This document shows, one piece after another, positions 8,901 to 19,430 of a stretch of 21,362 nt of DNA. The DNA is taken from assembly GCA_001724245.1 (NCBI GenBank), contig MEDX01000091.1, positions 1-21,362 of the forward strand. The letters are read 5' to 3'. The position numbers were made by a program, and so were the translations under genes. The first letter of the stretch is position 1, and each line of letters opens with the position of its first letter. This DNA is from Fonticula-like sp. SCN 57-25 (Eukaryota > Nucleariida > Rotosphaerida). A model generated the notes under the pieces. It saw only the letters and a program-made list of their open reading frames with translations. It was not told the origin of the DNA and ran no database searches.

Positions 8901-9663
8901 TACGTCATCGCCCACCGCCGGATTGCCGCCTGTCGTTTTGTGCGGCGATCCCCCTCTCCTTCTGTTGCTTTTTTCGTCTCCTGCGCTTTCGCGCCATCGA
9001 TTGTGTCGCGTCCAGGACGAGGCAAGCTGACAGACCGAGTGAAAAAATGTTAGCATTCGTTAATTTTCTTCTTTCCCGTTGACTTGGTCATCTCGAACGT
9101 TAATTTTCCGAGTCATATTAGCAAGGTGTGGTGGTAGTATTGGTATATGCATGAACGCCGAGTGCGTTTCCTCGCTGCTTTGTTTGAGTTTTCGGGCTTG
9201 AATAGCGTACTATTTGTGTGCGCGGCGTAGGGTTTATTTGATTATGTATTTGCCCGATGTTATTGGTCACTTGTTATACGTGTCGTCTTCTTTAATCATT
9301 CTCATTTAGTGTACACAATGTTCCCTGATACCTTTTTTGCCTTTGTACGGTCTTGGCGCGAGCCCCACGTTTTTTTTTTTTTGTTTAGCGTGGCCGCCCA
9401 GCACCTGCTCGGGTCCTTATGTTTCGGCTTAATGTATCATCCATTTAAGCAACTTTATGTCCCTGCCCACACCTCTAAAAGCCCCACTAACTGAATACCA
9501 CACTGGTCCACACTCGCCTTCCTTTTCCCTTTTGAAGGCCACTTTAGAATAGAAAGAAGATCATTATTATGTGGACATTCTGGCGCCCCAGAACAGCAAC
9601 TAGAATGGCATAAAAAACTTTATATTTCACCGCATATTACAACCGGCGCGTCATTCACAGCAA

Positions 9664-9925
9664 TTAGTGCTCAACACCGTTCTTGGCCTGGATGTAGCCC
9701 GAAGTCTTGTGGGCAGCGGCTGTGTTTGAAAGAAGAACGAAAATGAGGAAGAGGCAAAATCAAAACATTTAGCGTCGATAGACGGGCGAAAACAAAGCAG
9801 AAATAAAAAGAGGGCGTACGGTTACGGTACGACGCAAGGTAGGCCTTGGTGAAAAGGTAGCCCGAGGCGGCGAAGCCAACGACAAAAGGCCAAATCGGCT
9901 TGAAAGTCTGAACCAGAGAGGCCAT
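9664..9925 (-). CDS. ATP synthase subunit J-like small membrane protein (Atp18-type)
   Basis: This 53-residue protein is encoded by exons 9925-9820 and 9719-9664 (minus strand); the intron 9720-9819 has donor GTACGC and acceptor CACAG. The N-terminus MASLVQTFKPIWPFVVGFAA matches fungal ATP synthase subunit j/i (Atp18), which begins with a basic segment, then F-(K/R)-P-(M/I)-WPF and one transmembrane helix, here about residues 11-28. The segment YRNPAAAH resembles the DPRNP block near the end of Atp18. Such subunits sit in the inner-membrane Fo part at the dimer interface. A 146-nt intron in the 5' UTR is likely (9934-10079; donor GTACGC, branch CTGAC, long pyrimidine tract, acceptor CGTAG), ending 9 nt before the ATG. 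Short length limits certainty; another small respiratory-chain subunit remains possible. Confidence 0.65.
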
Positions 9926-10119
9926 CTTTCTTGCTACGAAAAGAAAAGGCAAAAAAAAAGTCAGAATACTGTGCGTAATACAGGAAAACTCCTTTTGCGC
10001 GTCTGCAATGCTCCGCGCGACCCTCCTTCGTCTCAGTAGCCGCCGCCACCCAACCCAGTCCGCCACTCGAAACGCGTACCTCACAGCACTATGGGAGGGA
10101 AAGGAACAAGCGCATGCGA

Positions 10120-10142
10120 TGTGACGTCACACGCTGACGTCA
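10120..10142. promoter_or_regulatory. Two CRE-type sites (TGACGTCA) in a divergent promoter
   Basis: TGACGTCA, the full palindromic site of CREB/ATF bZIP factors, occurs at 10122-10129 and 10135-10142, 13 bp apart centre to centre. The first is part of the 12-bp palindrome TGTGACGTCACA (10120-10131). They lie upstream of the ATP18-like gene's likely 5' UTR intron and 38 bp before the ROK1 start codon, so they could act on both genes. Confidence 0.6.
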
Positions 10143-10160
10143 CAACGGTCGCCAATTGAC

Positions 10161-10171
10161 TGCCCCTCAAG
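10161..10171 (+). promoter_or_regulatory. TGCCCCTCAAG element just before the ROK1 start
   Basis: This exact 11-mer lies 9 bp before the ATG of ROK1, in the same orientation relative to the gene as the three copies before the ERGIC-53-like gene. It contains CCCCT, the core of stress response elements. Its closeness to the start codon suggests a transcription start or 5' UTR element. Confidence 0.4.
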
Positions 10172-10179
10172 TGACCATC

Positions 10180-12027
10180 ATGGCCTCGCGGGGGGATCTG
10201 GACGGCGCGGCTGGCTTGGCGTCGCTCGCGGGCGAGCGCGTTGCGTTCCAGGAGCACACTGAGCGCTCTCTCTTTATGAGCTTAGGAGCCGGGGCGCGGT
10301 TCGGTAAGAACAAGCGCATCGCTCCCGCAGATCGCCAGCCTGCCGCTGGCGGTGCGCATGGCGCACGCCGCCCTGCCAAAGGCTCGGCCGCCGCTTCGTC
10401 GTCGGCAGCCCAGGCAGCAGCCACGTCGCTCGACTTTTTCGGTACCGGCGCTTTCAAGAGCATTGCTGCGCCTGACGCTGCGTCGCCTGCGTCGGACGAC
10501 GATGAGGTCGAGGAGCCCGTTGTCAAGAAGGCGCGTCAGCATCGCCCGTCAAAGGACCACACTGACGATGAGGCCGAGACCGTTGACGATGAGGAGGAGG
10601 AGGAGGAAGAGGACGCTCCGTTGGAGAGCGCGGCGGATCTCCCCCTGAACACGTTTGAGGACCAGCAAGTGTTCCGCAAGCGCTTCCGCATCCGCGCGAC
10701 CGGCAACGACGTCCCTGCGCCCGTCGCCTCGTTCAGCTCGTTTGCCGAGCGCTACAACCTCGCCACGTTTCTTTCGCGGAACCTGTCGGATTGCGGGTAC
10801 GCCATCCCGACCCCGATCCAGATGCAGGCGCTTCCCGTGATCGCCGAGGGCCGCGAACTTCTTGCTTGCGCCCCGACCGGCTCTGGTAAGACGCTGGCGT
10901 ACGTGCTGCCGATCATCCACGCGCTCAAAAGCCCGTCGACCATCGGCTACCGCGCGGTTTTTGTTGTCCCGACGCGCGAACTTGCACAGCAGATCTTTCG
11001 CGAGATCAAGCGCGTGACAGTCGGCCGCAACTTTAAGGCGTGCGTTTTGACCAAGGCGACGAGCGCCGCCAACTCGCTCAACAACAAGGCCGCCGCCAAG
11101 TTTGACATTTTGATCACGACGCCGATGCGTCTCGTTCACCTTGTCAAGGAGGACGCCGTCGACCTGAGCCACGTGCTGCACCTTGTGCTCGACGAAGGCG
11201 ACAAGCTGCTCGAGATGGGCTTTCTGGAGCAGGTCGACACGATCCTCGCTGCGTGCACGCACACGTCGCTCAACCGCCACCTGCTGTCTGCGACGCTGTC
11301 GTCGGCGGTGGAGAGCCTAGCAAAGTCGTTCATGCGCGACCCCGTGCAGGTCGTGATTGGCGGCCGCAGCGCCGCCGCGCAGACGGTCGACCAGAAGCTG
11401 CTGTACGTCGGCAGCGAGGACGGCAAGCTGCTCGCGCTGCGCCAGCTCGTGCAGCGCGGCGTGCACCCGCCGGTGCTCGTGTTTGTGCAGTCAAAGGAGC
11501 GCGCCAAGGACCTCTTCCACGAGCTCGTCTACGACGGCATCAACGTTGACGTCATCCACGCCGAGCGCACGCAGCAGCAGCGTGACAACATCGTGGAGCA
11601 GTTCCGCGCGGGGCGCATCTGGTTCCTCATTGCGACAGACCTCATGGGCCGCGGTATGGACTTTAAGGGCGTCAACATGGTCGTCAACTATGACTTTCCG
11701 CAGACGACCGTCAGCTACATTCACCGCATTGGTCGTGCGGGTCGCGCGGGGCGCCGCGGCGAGGCGGTTACTTTTTTCACGAATGACGACGCGCCAATGC
11801 TCAGGAGCATTGCCCACGTCATCAAGTCGGCGGGCGGCGAGGTGCCCGAGTACATGCTGCAGATGAGGAAGCGCAGCAGGAACGAGCGCAAGGAGCGCGC
11901 CAAGCACCCCATCGAGCGGAGAGACATCAACCCGATCCCGCAGTTTGACAAGCGCCAGTGGGGGCACAAGCGGCAGATGATCGAGCAGTCGCACCAAAAG
12001 ACAAACAAGAAGGACGACGAAAAGTAA
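10180..12027 (+). CDS. ROK1: DEAD-box RNA helicase Rok1/DDX52 family, 40S biogenesis
   Basis: Rok1 remodels pre-rRNA in early 40S assembly in the nucleolus. The gene is a single exon of 615 residues, the only complete gene here without an intron. ATG 10180 is the first in frame. Rok1/DDX52 markers are the N-terminal SLDFFGTGAF segment, an acidic stretch, and FRKRFRIRATGNDVPAPVASF before the helicase core. Core motifs: Q motif GYAIPTPIQ; I APTGSGKT (about 231-238); Ia PTRELAQQ; Ib TPMRL; II DEGD (338-341); III SAT (370-372); IV VFVQSKERAK; V ATDLMGRGMDF; VI HRIGRAGR (515-522). Motif II has Gly where most DEAD-box proteins have Ala; human DDX52 has Ser there as I recall. The C-terminus is basic (RKRSRNERKERAKHPIERR). 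It converges with the condensin gene and shares its promoter with the ATP18-like gene. Confidence 0.95.
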   Translation: MASRGDLDGAAGLASLAGERVAFQEHTERSLFMSLGAGARFGKNKRIAPADRQPAAGGAHGARRPAKGSAAASSSAAQAAATSLDFFGTGAFKSIAAPDAASPASDDDEVEEPVVKKARQHRPSKDHTDDEAETVDDEEEEEEEDAPLESAADLPLNTFEDQQVFRKRFRIRATGNDVPAPVASFSSFAERYNLATFLSRNLSDCGYAIPTPIQMQALPVIAEGRELLACAPTGSGKTLAYVLPIIHALKSPSTIGYRAVFVVPTRELAQQIFREIKRVTVGRNFKACVLTKATSAANSLNNKAAAKFDILITTPMRLVHLVKEDAVDLSHVLHLVLDEGDKLLEMGFLEQVDTILAACTHTSLNRHLLSATLSSAVESLAKSFMRDPVQVVIGGRSAAAQTVDQKLLYVGSEDGKLLALRQLVQRGVHPPVLVFVQSKERAKDLFHELVYDGINVDVIHAERTQQQRDNIVEQFRAGRIWFLIATDLMGRGMDFKGVNMVVNYDFPQTTVSYIHRIGRAGRAGRRGEAVTFFTNDDAPMLRSIAHVIKSAGGEVPEYMLQMRKRSRNERKERAKHPIERRDINPIPQFDKRQWGHKRQMIEQSHQKTNKKDDEK

Positions 12028-12183
12028 ATATCTATTCTTTGCATATCGAGTTTTTGCGTGTACACCAGCGTCTAATATGATTGATATTCTCTTGGATTTC
12101 CTTCATGTATTTGCCAACTATTCGTCTTACATAACTACACCCAGGCGCGCCGCCACACTGGCCGCCGCCTGATTCCTCAACAT

Positions 12184-12210
12184 TGCACACGCGCGCACAC
12201 GCGCACGCAC
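12184..12210. repeat. Alternating purine-pyrimidine tract between convergent genes
   Basis: 27 nt alternate strictly between pyrimidine and purine (mixed CA and CG steps). Such tracts can adopt Z-DNA under negative supercoiling. It lies between the convergent ROK1 and NCAPH2 stop codons; nothing else is visible in this 236-bp gap. Confidence 0.5.
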
Positions 12211-12263
12211 TCTCCTCAACTAAAAGGGCAACTAAAATGCGCAGAAAAGGGGAAAAATGCGGC

Positions 12264-14495
12264 CTACTCAAACTGGCGCAGGTCTAGCGACTTTAGCTTG
12301 TACAAGAGCGGCGCCTCGCCGTCCGCGTCGTCCTTGCCGATCTGCAGCTCGACATTGCCCGCATTCACAAGATGCAGCGATGCGATGAACACGCGGATGA
12401 CCTCGGCCGGCGTCGCGTCCTTGCCCGCGACCGTCTCAAGCGGCAGCACCGCATCTAGCAATGGTCAGCAGGGCAGCGGCAAAGCGAAAAAAAACGCGCA
12501 CTCTTCTTCATCTTGCGCGTCGAAAACGACTCGAGGACGCCCTCGCCGTACTTGTGCACGTCAAAGAACGGCTGCTTCTCCTGCTCCTTGAGCACCGCCT
12601 GCAGCTTGTCCTCCCACTCGCGCACCCGCCGCGACATGTTGGTCTCGAGCTGCTGCTCATACCGCTGCGCGCTCAACAGATACGATTCCTAAGGCACAAA
12701 TGTCAGCAAAATGAATGTAACTCGATGACAGTCGTACAATCTTGGCGCGGCAGAGGTCCTCGTACGTCTGCGTAAAGTCACTGTCGGACGGTGCATTGGT
12801 CTCGGCCTGCGCGGGCGCCGCGCCGAGGTCGACCGCGCCGCCGCCCAGCGAGAGCGTCGGCACAAAGTCGTCCATGTTCACCTCAAAGTCACCGCCAAAG
12901 CCTGGCCGCTCGCCGTCGTCGTCGTCGTCGCTCAGCGCGCCAATGGAGAAGTTGAGGTCGCCGGGCGCGACGACCGAACGGAAGCCGCGGGGGGCGCGCG
13001 AGCCCGTCGACTTGCGCGCAGCGCGTGTGTACAAGTAGTCGAATTCTATAAAATTGTTAGCGAGTGGGAAAAAGACAGAATAAAGTGTCGAAATATGGCA
13101 AAAAGGCGACACAAAGGCAGCACAAATTGGCCAAAACACAACAAAACACGGCAATCTACGCACCCCTGAATGATGGCCCCGCCATAAAGTTTGGCCCGCG
13201 GGCGACGGTCGCCGCTCCCTTGGGGTCCTCTGCGGCCGCCATGCTCTCGAGGAAAGCGTCGACGCTGACGACCGGGAGCACGAGTGCCTCCCCCTCTTGC
13301 TCCTTTTGCAGCTGCTTGGCCGTCCGCCGCCCCGACTTTGTGGTCGGCTCGGCGCCCTCGGCCTCCTTGTCGGCGATCTTGGGCAGGCGGTACGTCTTGC
13401 CAATGCGCATCGGCTTGCTGGCCGACGGGATCGTCGCGTGCGGGTCCATCTGCGCCCACGGGTCCGCGTAGTCGCCGCCGAGCGACATGTTGAGCGCGTT
13501 CCGGCCGGCGCTCTTGCCAACAAACGACGGGCTCGCAAGGTCCAAAAAGTCGCCGCCCGACACGCCCAGCTCGTCCTCGGGGTCGTCCACGTTGCCGCCA
13601 ACAAGCGGCAGGGCGCTCGCACGGTTTCCACCACCGAGCTCGTCGTCGCTGCCGGCGCCGCCCGCGCCAAAGTCGCCGCCGCCGCCGAGCGCGAGCTCGT
13701 CGTCGTCGTCGTCCATCTCGTGGTCGGGGCCGCCAAAGCCGCCCTCCTCAACCGGAAAGTCCTCTAGGCGAATGTGCATCTCGGCGTCGGGCACTGCCGC
13801 GACGGCGGCCACGGGCGGCGAGCGGATAGAGACGGCCGCCTGCGCCGCGATCGTCGAGTCGAGCAGGAGGGCTCCATTGTCGGCGATCACAGACGTGTTC
13901 ATGCGAAAGTCGTCCTTGCGGCCAATGACGTCGCCTTTGCTGCTCAAAAGGTGGCCGGACGAACGGTCCATTGACGGGAGAAAGGCGATCGGCGTCCGCG
14001 ACAGCAGATTCCGCGCCGGCATCGCGGCCGCGTCCTCGACGACATCAATGTTGGCGGCAGGCGTCAAGTCATCGAGCGTTAGAAATTCGTCCACATCACG
14101 GCCCCAAAGGCTCTCGTCATCCTCTGGCAAACGGTCGCGCTGCTGCTGCTTCTTCTTCTCCGCCATCATCTCCAGCGTCTGATGCGTTAGCGTGTACAGG
14201 TACTCTACCTTTCGACTGTAAATCATGGCAGACCCCTGAATCAGAAGCGCGGCCTCGGCAAAATTGAGCTTGCGGCCGTCATCCAACGAATACGTAATGT
14301 TCTTCAACTCGTCCGCATACTCGGCGAGCTCATTGGCAATGTCCACGTCCCAGTTCATGGCAAGATCCCTACCGCCATAATCGGTGAGCGCGCCAAGAAT
14401 CGCCAAACCAAACCAAAGGCGAACCTGATGGGCTGCAACAGATGATTGTACCGGCCGTCACGCTCTGTGTTTCTCTCCACGGTGACCGCCGACAT
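12264..14495 (-). CDS. NCAPH2: Condensin-2 complex subunit H2 (kleisin CAP-H2)
   Basis: CAP-H2 is the kleisin that closes the SMC2-SMC4 ring and recruits the HEAT subunits of condensin II. Exons (minus strand) are 14495-14425, 14368-13164, 13045-12738, 12688-12502 and 12454-12264: 1962 nt, 653 residues. Introns 14369-14424, 13046-13163, 12689-12737 and 12455-12501 all have GTNCG donors and CTNAC branch-like sites. Family blocks in order: RYNHLLQPIRDLAMNWDVDI, LNFAEAALLIQGSAMIYSRK followed by VEYLY (N-terminal kleisin domain), DEFLTLDDL, RKDDFRMNTSV, a Gly/Asp-rich disordered middle, EFDYLYTRAA, TQTYEDLCRAKIESYLLSAQ, RRVREWEDKL, PFFDVHKYGE, and VIRVFIASLHLVNAGNVEL at the C-terminal winged-helix end. 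An in-frame ATG at 14525 would add 10 residues. The family is clearly H2, not H (Brn1). Dikarya are thought to lack condensin II, which matters for placing the organism. Confidence 0.94.
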
Positions 14496-14613
14496 GGCGC
14501 CGCCCGCGCGACCCGCTCGCCTCATTGTTCCGCTCTCAACCGCGACGGTCGCCCGCGGGATCCTTGACAGTTGGGATTCGTTTTGAAAAAGGGCGCCTTC
14601 AACGGTCACGATG

Positions 14614-14622
14614 TGATTGGTC
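14614..14622 (-). promoter_or_regulatory. CCAAT box upstream of NCAPH2
   Basis: Plus strand TGATTGGTC contains CCAAT read on the gene's strand, about 120 bp before the NCAPH2 start. The same 9-mer lies in the promoter of the unrecognised gene (7755-7763). It suits HAP/NF-Y binding; this is inferred. Confidence 0.4.
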
Positions 14623-14755
14623 AAAATTTCGATCGGCAAACTGTCAAATTGTCACTATTGATCACACTATATTCATCATCCCTCTTTGTGAACTTCTGAA
14701 TACACTAGGTGTATGTAATGCACACGCGCCGCGGTTATGAACCAAGCCGACTGCG

Positions 14756-16501
14756 CTATACCCACTTCTTGCTGTCGTTGTTCTTCTTCTGCAGGAAGAA
14801 GACGATGGCACCAAAGATGGCGAGGAGGATCGCAAAGCAGACGGCCACGATCTCGAGCGACACGGTGCCGCTCGACGACATGGACTTTACGTCGTCGCGC
14901 ACGTTCTGGGCCATCGACCTCGAGTTTTGTACAATGGATTCAATGGTCGACAGGCGCTGTACGACCTGCGCCACGCGGCTCTCCACCTGCGAGAGGAGGG
15001 CGGCAACGGGCACGCCGCTCCCCTCGCTCCCGCCGCCGACGTTGCGCGACAGCAGCGTCTCAATTCCCTTCCTGCATGCCACGGTTAGCCAAAATAGAGG
15101 ACCACCGGCCAATCGCAAAGCGCGCGCGTACTCAAAGTGCTCGAGCTTGGCGGCCAGGTTGCCAATGTCGTGGCGGACGGCGAGGACGTCGTTCTTGACG
15201 GCGTTGAGGGCGAGGGCGTCGGACGGCTTCCCGGAGCCGCTGCCGGCCGGTGCGCTGCTGATGACGCGGATGAGCTCGTCGAGCTTGTCGCTCAGGCCAA
15301 TGAGGCGAGAGTCGTCGGCGAACGTGTTCTTGTAGTTGTCGTCCAGGGCAAAGTCATCGTTATTGTCGAGCTCGCTGTGCACGCGGTCCGCAACATCCTC
15401 ATAAGCCTACCGCCTGTGTCAGCCATCGCACTACACCCATAGTGCGCGGTCGTACCGCCTGCTGCTCGGGGGTGGCGTCGATGCCGAGGTCGCCAGGGGC
15501 CTTGTCCGGGAACAGCTCGCGAACCTCAAAGTACATGACGTCGTGGTCGTCGGCAACGGCGCCCGTGCCCGCCGAAATACCGAGGTAGTATCCCTTGGGG
15601 AGGGCGATGCCCTCGCCAGTGAAGCACAGGCGGTAGTCGCCGCCGCGGCCGTTCACGTCAACGTACACCGACAGGTTCTGGTTGACGTAGATGATCTTGA
15701 TGCGCGTCGGGACAGGCGCGTTGCGGTAGTTCTTCAGGCACTTGCCAAACTCTTGCGAGAAGCCGTCCGCGTCATAGTCAAACTCCATCGTGCCGTCGTT
15801 CAGCACGCCCATGATGATCGGGTTGTTGCGCTGCAGAGCGTGTCAGTTAACCGCGGTGAGGCCGACAAGAGAGGTAGGCACGAACCCGGTTGTCGTTGTC
15901 GTAGGTGTCAAAGATGATACCGAGACCGTCCCACTTGTCGAGGTTGCCGAAAATCGGGCCGGTCGTGCCGCGGCTCTTGGTCAGCCAAAACGCAAGTCCA
16001 TCGCCTCCAATGCGACCACTGTTGAAGAAAAAGACGCAGCAAACAAAAGGAAAGGCGGTGAATTAGCAATAGAGCTACAAATTAAACATGGTATTCGTAC
16101 CGGCTGCTGATGGCGAGCTCGGCCTCGATCTCCCAGTTGGTCAGGTCAAAAGGAACATCGTTCCAGATGGCGCCGCGCCGGCTGGACGTCGACGGCGCAA
16201 TACGAACATAGTCGTCCGACAGAATCACGTCTAACGAGCACATTAAGCATTCGCACACTCAACGCTTTCATTCACGGCCTTGCGTATACAAGGCCGCGGT
16301 GTGGGGAAATCACGCACCTCCATATACGTCAAAGTGGGGGAACTCGTTGGTGTCAGGGAGCACGAACGGCTTCTTGAACGAGTGCTTGTAGGCATGCCGC
16401 GAAAGGTACTTGGGAACCTCATCCGCCTCCAAGCGGCGCGCCGCGTGCGTCTGCACCAGGAGCGCCCCGAGCACCACAAGGGCGACAAAGACCTGCCGCA
16501 T
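14756..16501 (-). CDS. ERGIC-53/Emp47-type L-type lectin cargo receptor
   Basis: The protein is a mannose-binding membrane receptor that carries glycoproteins from ER to Golgi. Exons (minus strand) are 16501-16318, 16230-16101, 16018-15886, 15830-15456, 15406-15132 and 15071-14756: 1413 nt, 470 residues, all joins in frame. Residues 1-20 are a signal peptide (MRQVFVALVVLGALLVQTHA). The lectin domain runs about 40-265: GAIWNDVPF, GRIGGDGLAFWLT, the Ca and sugar site FDTYDNDNRRNNP (Asp142, Asn146), and AVADDHDVMYFEV. A stalk with predicted coiled-coil character follows, then a transmembrane helix at about 440-459. The cytosolic tail ends KKWV, a KKXX COPI retrieval signal equivalent to KKFF of ERGIC-53. 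Family is sure; ERGIC-53 over VIP36 is favoured by the stalk and KKXX. It diverges from the GH47 mannosidase gene. Confidence 0.93.
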
Positions 16502-16544
16502 CCTTCCTCCAAAGCGATGGCAAGGAGGTCCCGTGACTGGAGAT

Positions 16545-16618
16545 ACTTGAGGGGCATTGTTTACGCCGATTACTTGAGGGGCATTCTCGATGATCGAGGA
16601 TAGATCTCTTGAGGGGCA
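16545..16618 (-). promoter_or_regulatory. Triple TGCCCCTCAAG repeat upstream of the lectin gene
   Basis: The 11-mer CTTGAGGGGCA (plus strand) occurs at 16546-16556, 16573-16583 and 16608-16618. The first two copies share 14 bases (ACTTGAGGGGCATT) with a 27-bp period. On the lectin gene's strand they read AATGCCCCTCAAGT, so each of these two copies also creates an ATG. Confidence 0.65.
16570..16584 (-). other. Five-codon uORF (MPLK-stop) before the lectin gene
   Basis: In the second repeat copy the lectin strand reads ATG CCC CTC AAG TAA. The first copy, nearer the gene, starts the same way at 16557 but continues as a frame that overlaps the lectin ATG (56 nt downstream, out of frame). If transcription starts upstream, both would affect lectin translation. 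Where transcription starts is unknown. Confidence 0.35.
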
Positions 16619-16754
16619 CGGCTGCCTTGTCGGCACTCTTTCGCGGCAAGCTCCCTATTCAAGCAGTGCTCATTTTGAGCAGCGCCTCGCTGCAGCAACA
16701 ATCACGTTCCATCGCCTCTCCCCGCCACTTGCCAGGGCAGACGGGCATCCGATG

Positions 16755-16766
16755 TGAGATATCTCA
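16755..16766. promoter_or_regulatory. 12-bp palindrome TGAGATATCTCA
   Basis: This is a perfect inverted repeat without spacer in the middle of the divergent promoter. It looks like a dimeric factor binding site; the factor is unknown. Confidence 0.45.
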
Positions 16767-16793
16767 TATGTCACCATTTTCCGACGACGCTAT

Positions 16794-16807
16794 TTCCTAA
16801 TTAGGAA
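16794..16807. promoter_or_regulatory. 14-bp palindrome TTCCTAATTAGGAA
   Basis: This perfect 14-bp inverted repeat lies 28 bp after the end of the previous palindrome. Its two TAATTA-centred halves resemble homeodomain or MADS-type AT-rich sites. It is 229 bp before the mannosidase start codon. Confidence 0.5.
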
Positions 16808-17035
16808 TCACACTGGCCATCTTGACCAATCTCGAGCGCGCAAGTCTTCGCGGGGCAGTGAGCGACCAAGGGCGCTAAGGGCAAAAAATTTGTCTGCGTC
16901 TGCTTGCGGGCTTGCCTTGCTTGTGGCTCGAGAGGACGGTGTCGAGACTGTTAGACGCATTGTTTTTCATAGATACGGGGGCAGCAGCGGTCTAGTTCAA
17001 GCCGATCACGGGTGATCATTTGATACCGCGCCGAG

Positions 17036-19234
<2,199 letters not shown>

Positions 19235-19430
19235 TGAAGAGTTTTTACAAGTTGTAGAATTTAACGTATTTAATTCCTATGTTATTGCGCGTTACACAAT
19301 ACACAGTGCGCTGAATATGAACGGAAAATCCCGTGGAAACATGCAGGGAAACACTACTTTTAGTGGGAAATCAACATATAGATGATATGTCCACGCCGAG
19401 CAGCGCTTCCCGCCCTGTTCGTCTAGATGC

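Larger units (their letters stand above)
8732..9663. other. Long noncoding region after the 8230-8731 gene
   Basis: These 932 bp hold no gene I can support. The left part contains two hairpins (8755-8781 and 8883-8900) and a degenerate 19-20-nt repeat (8823-8875), probably in the 3' UTR. The right part is AT-rich and includes a T12 run near 9370-9381 flanked by CCACG and CGTGG arms. The open frame at 9309-9494 has no domain and crosses the T run. Part of the region should be the 3' flank of the ATP synthase subunit gene. I saw no tRNA-like B box. Confidence 0.5.
16502..17035. promoter_or_regulatory. Shared divergent promoter, ERGIC-53-like lectin / GH47 mannosidase
   Basis: These 534 bp lie between two outward-facing start codons and are rich in symmetric elements. 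They hold three CTTGAGGGGCA copies, an inverted repeat CTCGAT-G-ATCGAG (16586-16598) between copies 2 and 3, palindromes at 16755-16766 and 16794-16807, a CCAAT word near 16826, and GATCAC-GG-GTGATC at 17004-17017, ending 18 bp before the mannosidase ATG. No coding sequence is apparent apart from uORFs. Confidence 0.6.

Noticed and set aside
9342-9395. Possible Pol III gene: T12 run flanked by CCACG and CGTGG
   Set aside because: No A or B box is visible upstream and the stem is only five pairs; not enough for an RNA gene.
9309-9494. 61-codon open frame with hydrophobic stretches
   Set aside because: The hydrophobic part comes from a T-run; no domain, splice or promoter support.
10549-11280. 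243-codon minus-strand open frame
   Set aside because: Antisense shadow of the ROK1 helicase core, with no recognisable motif.
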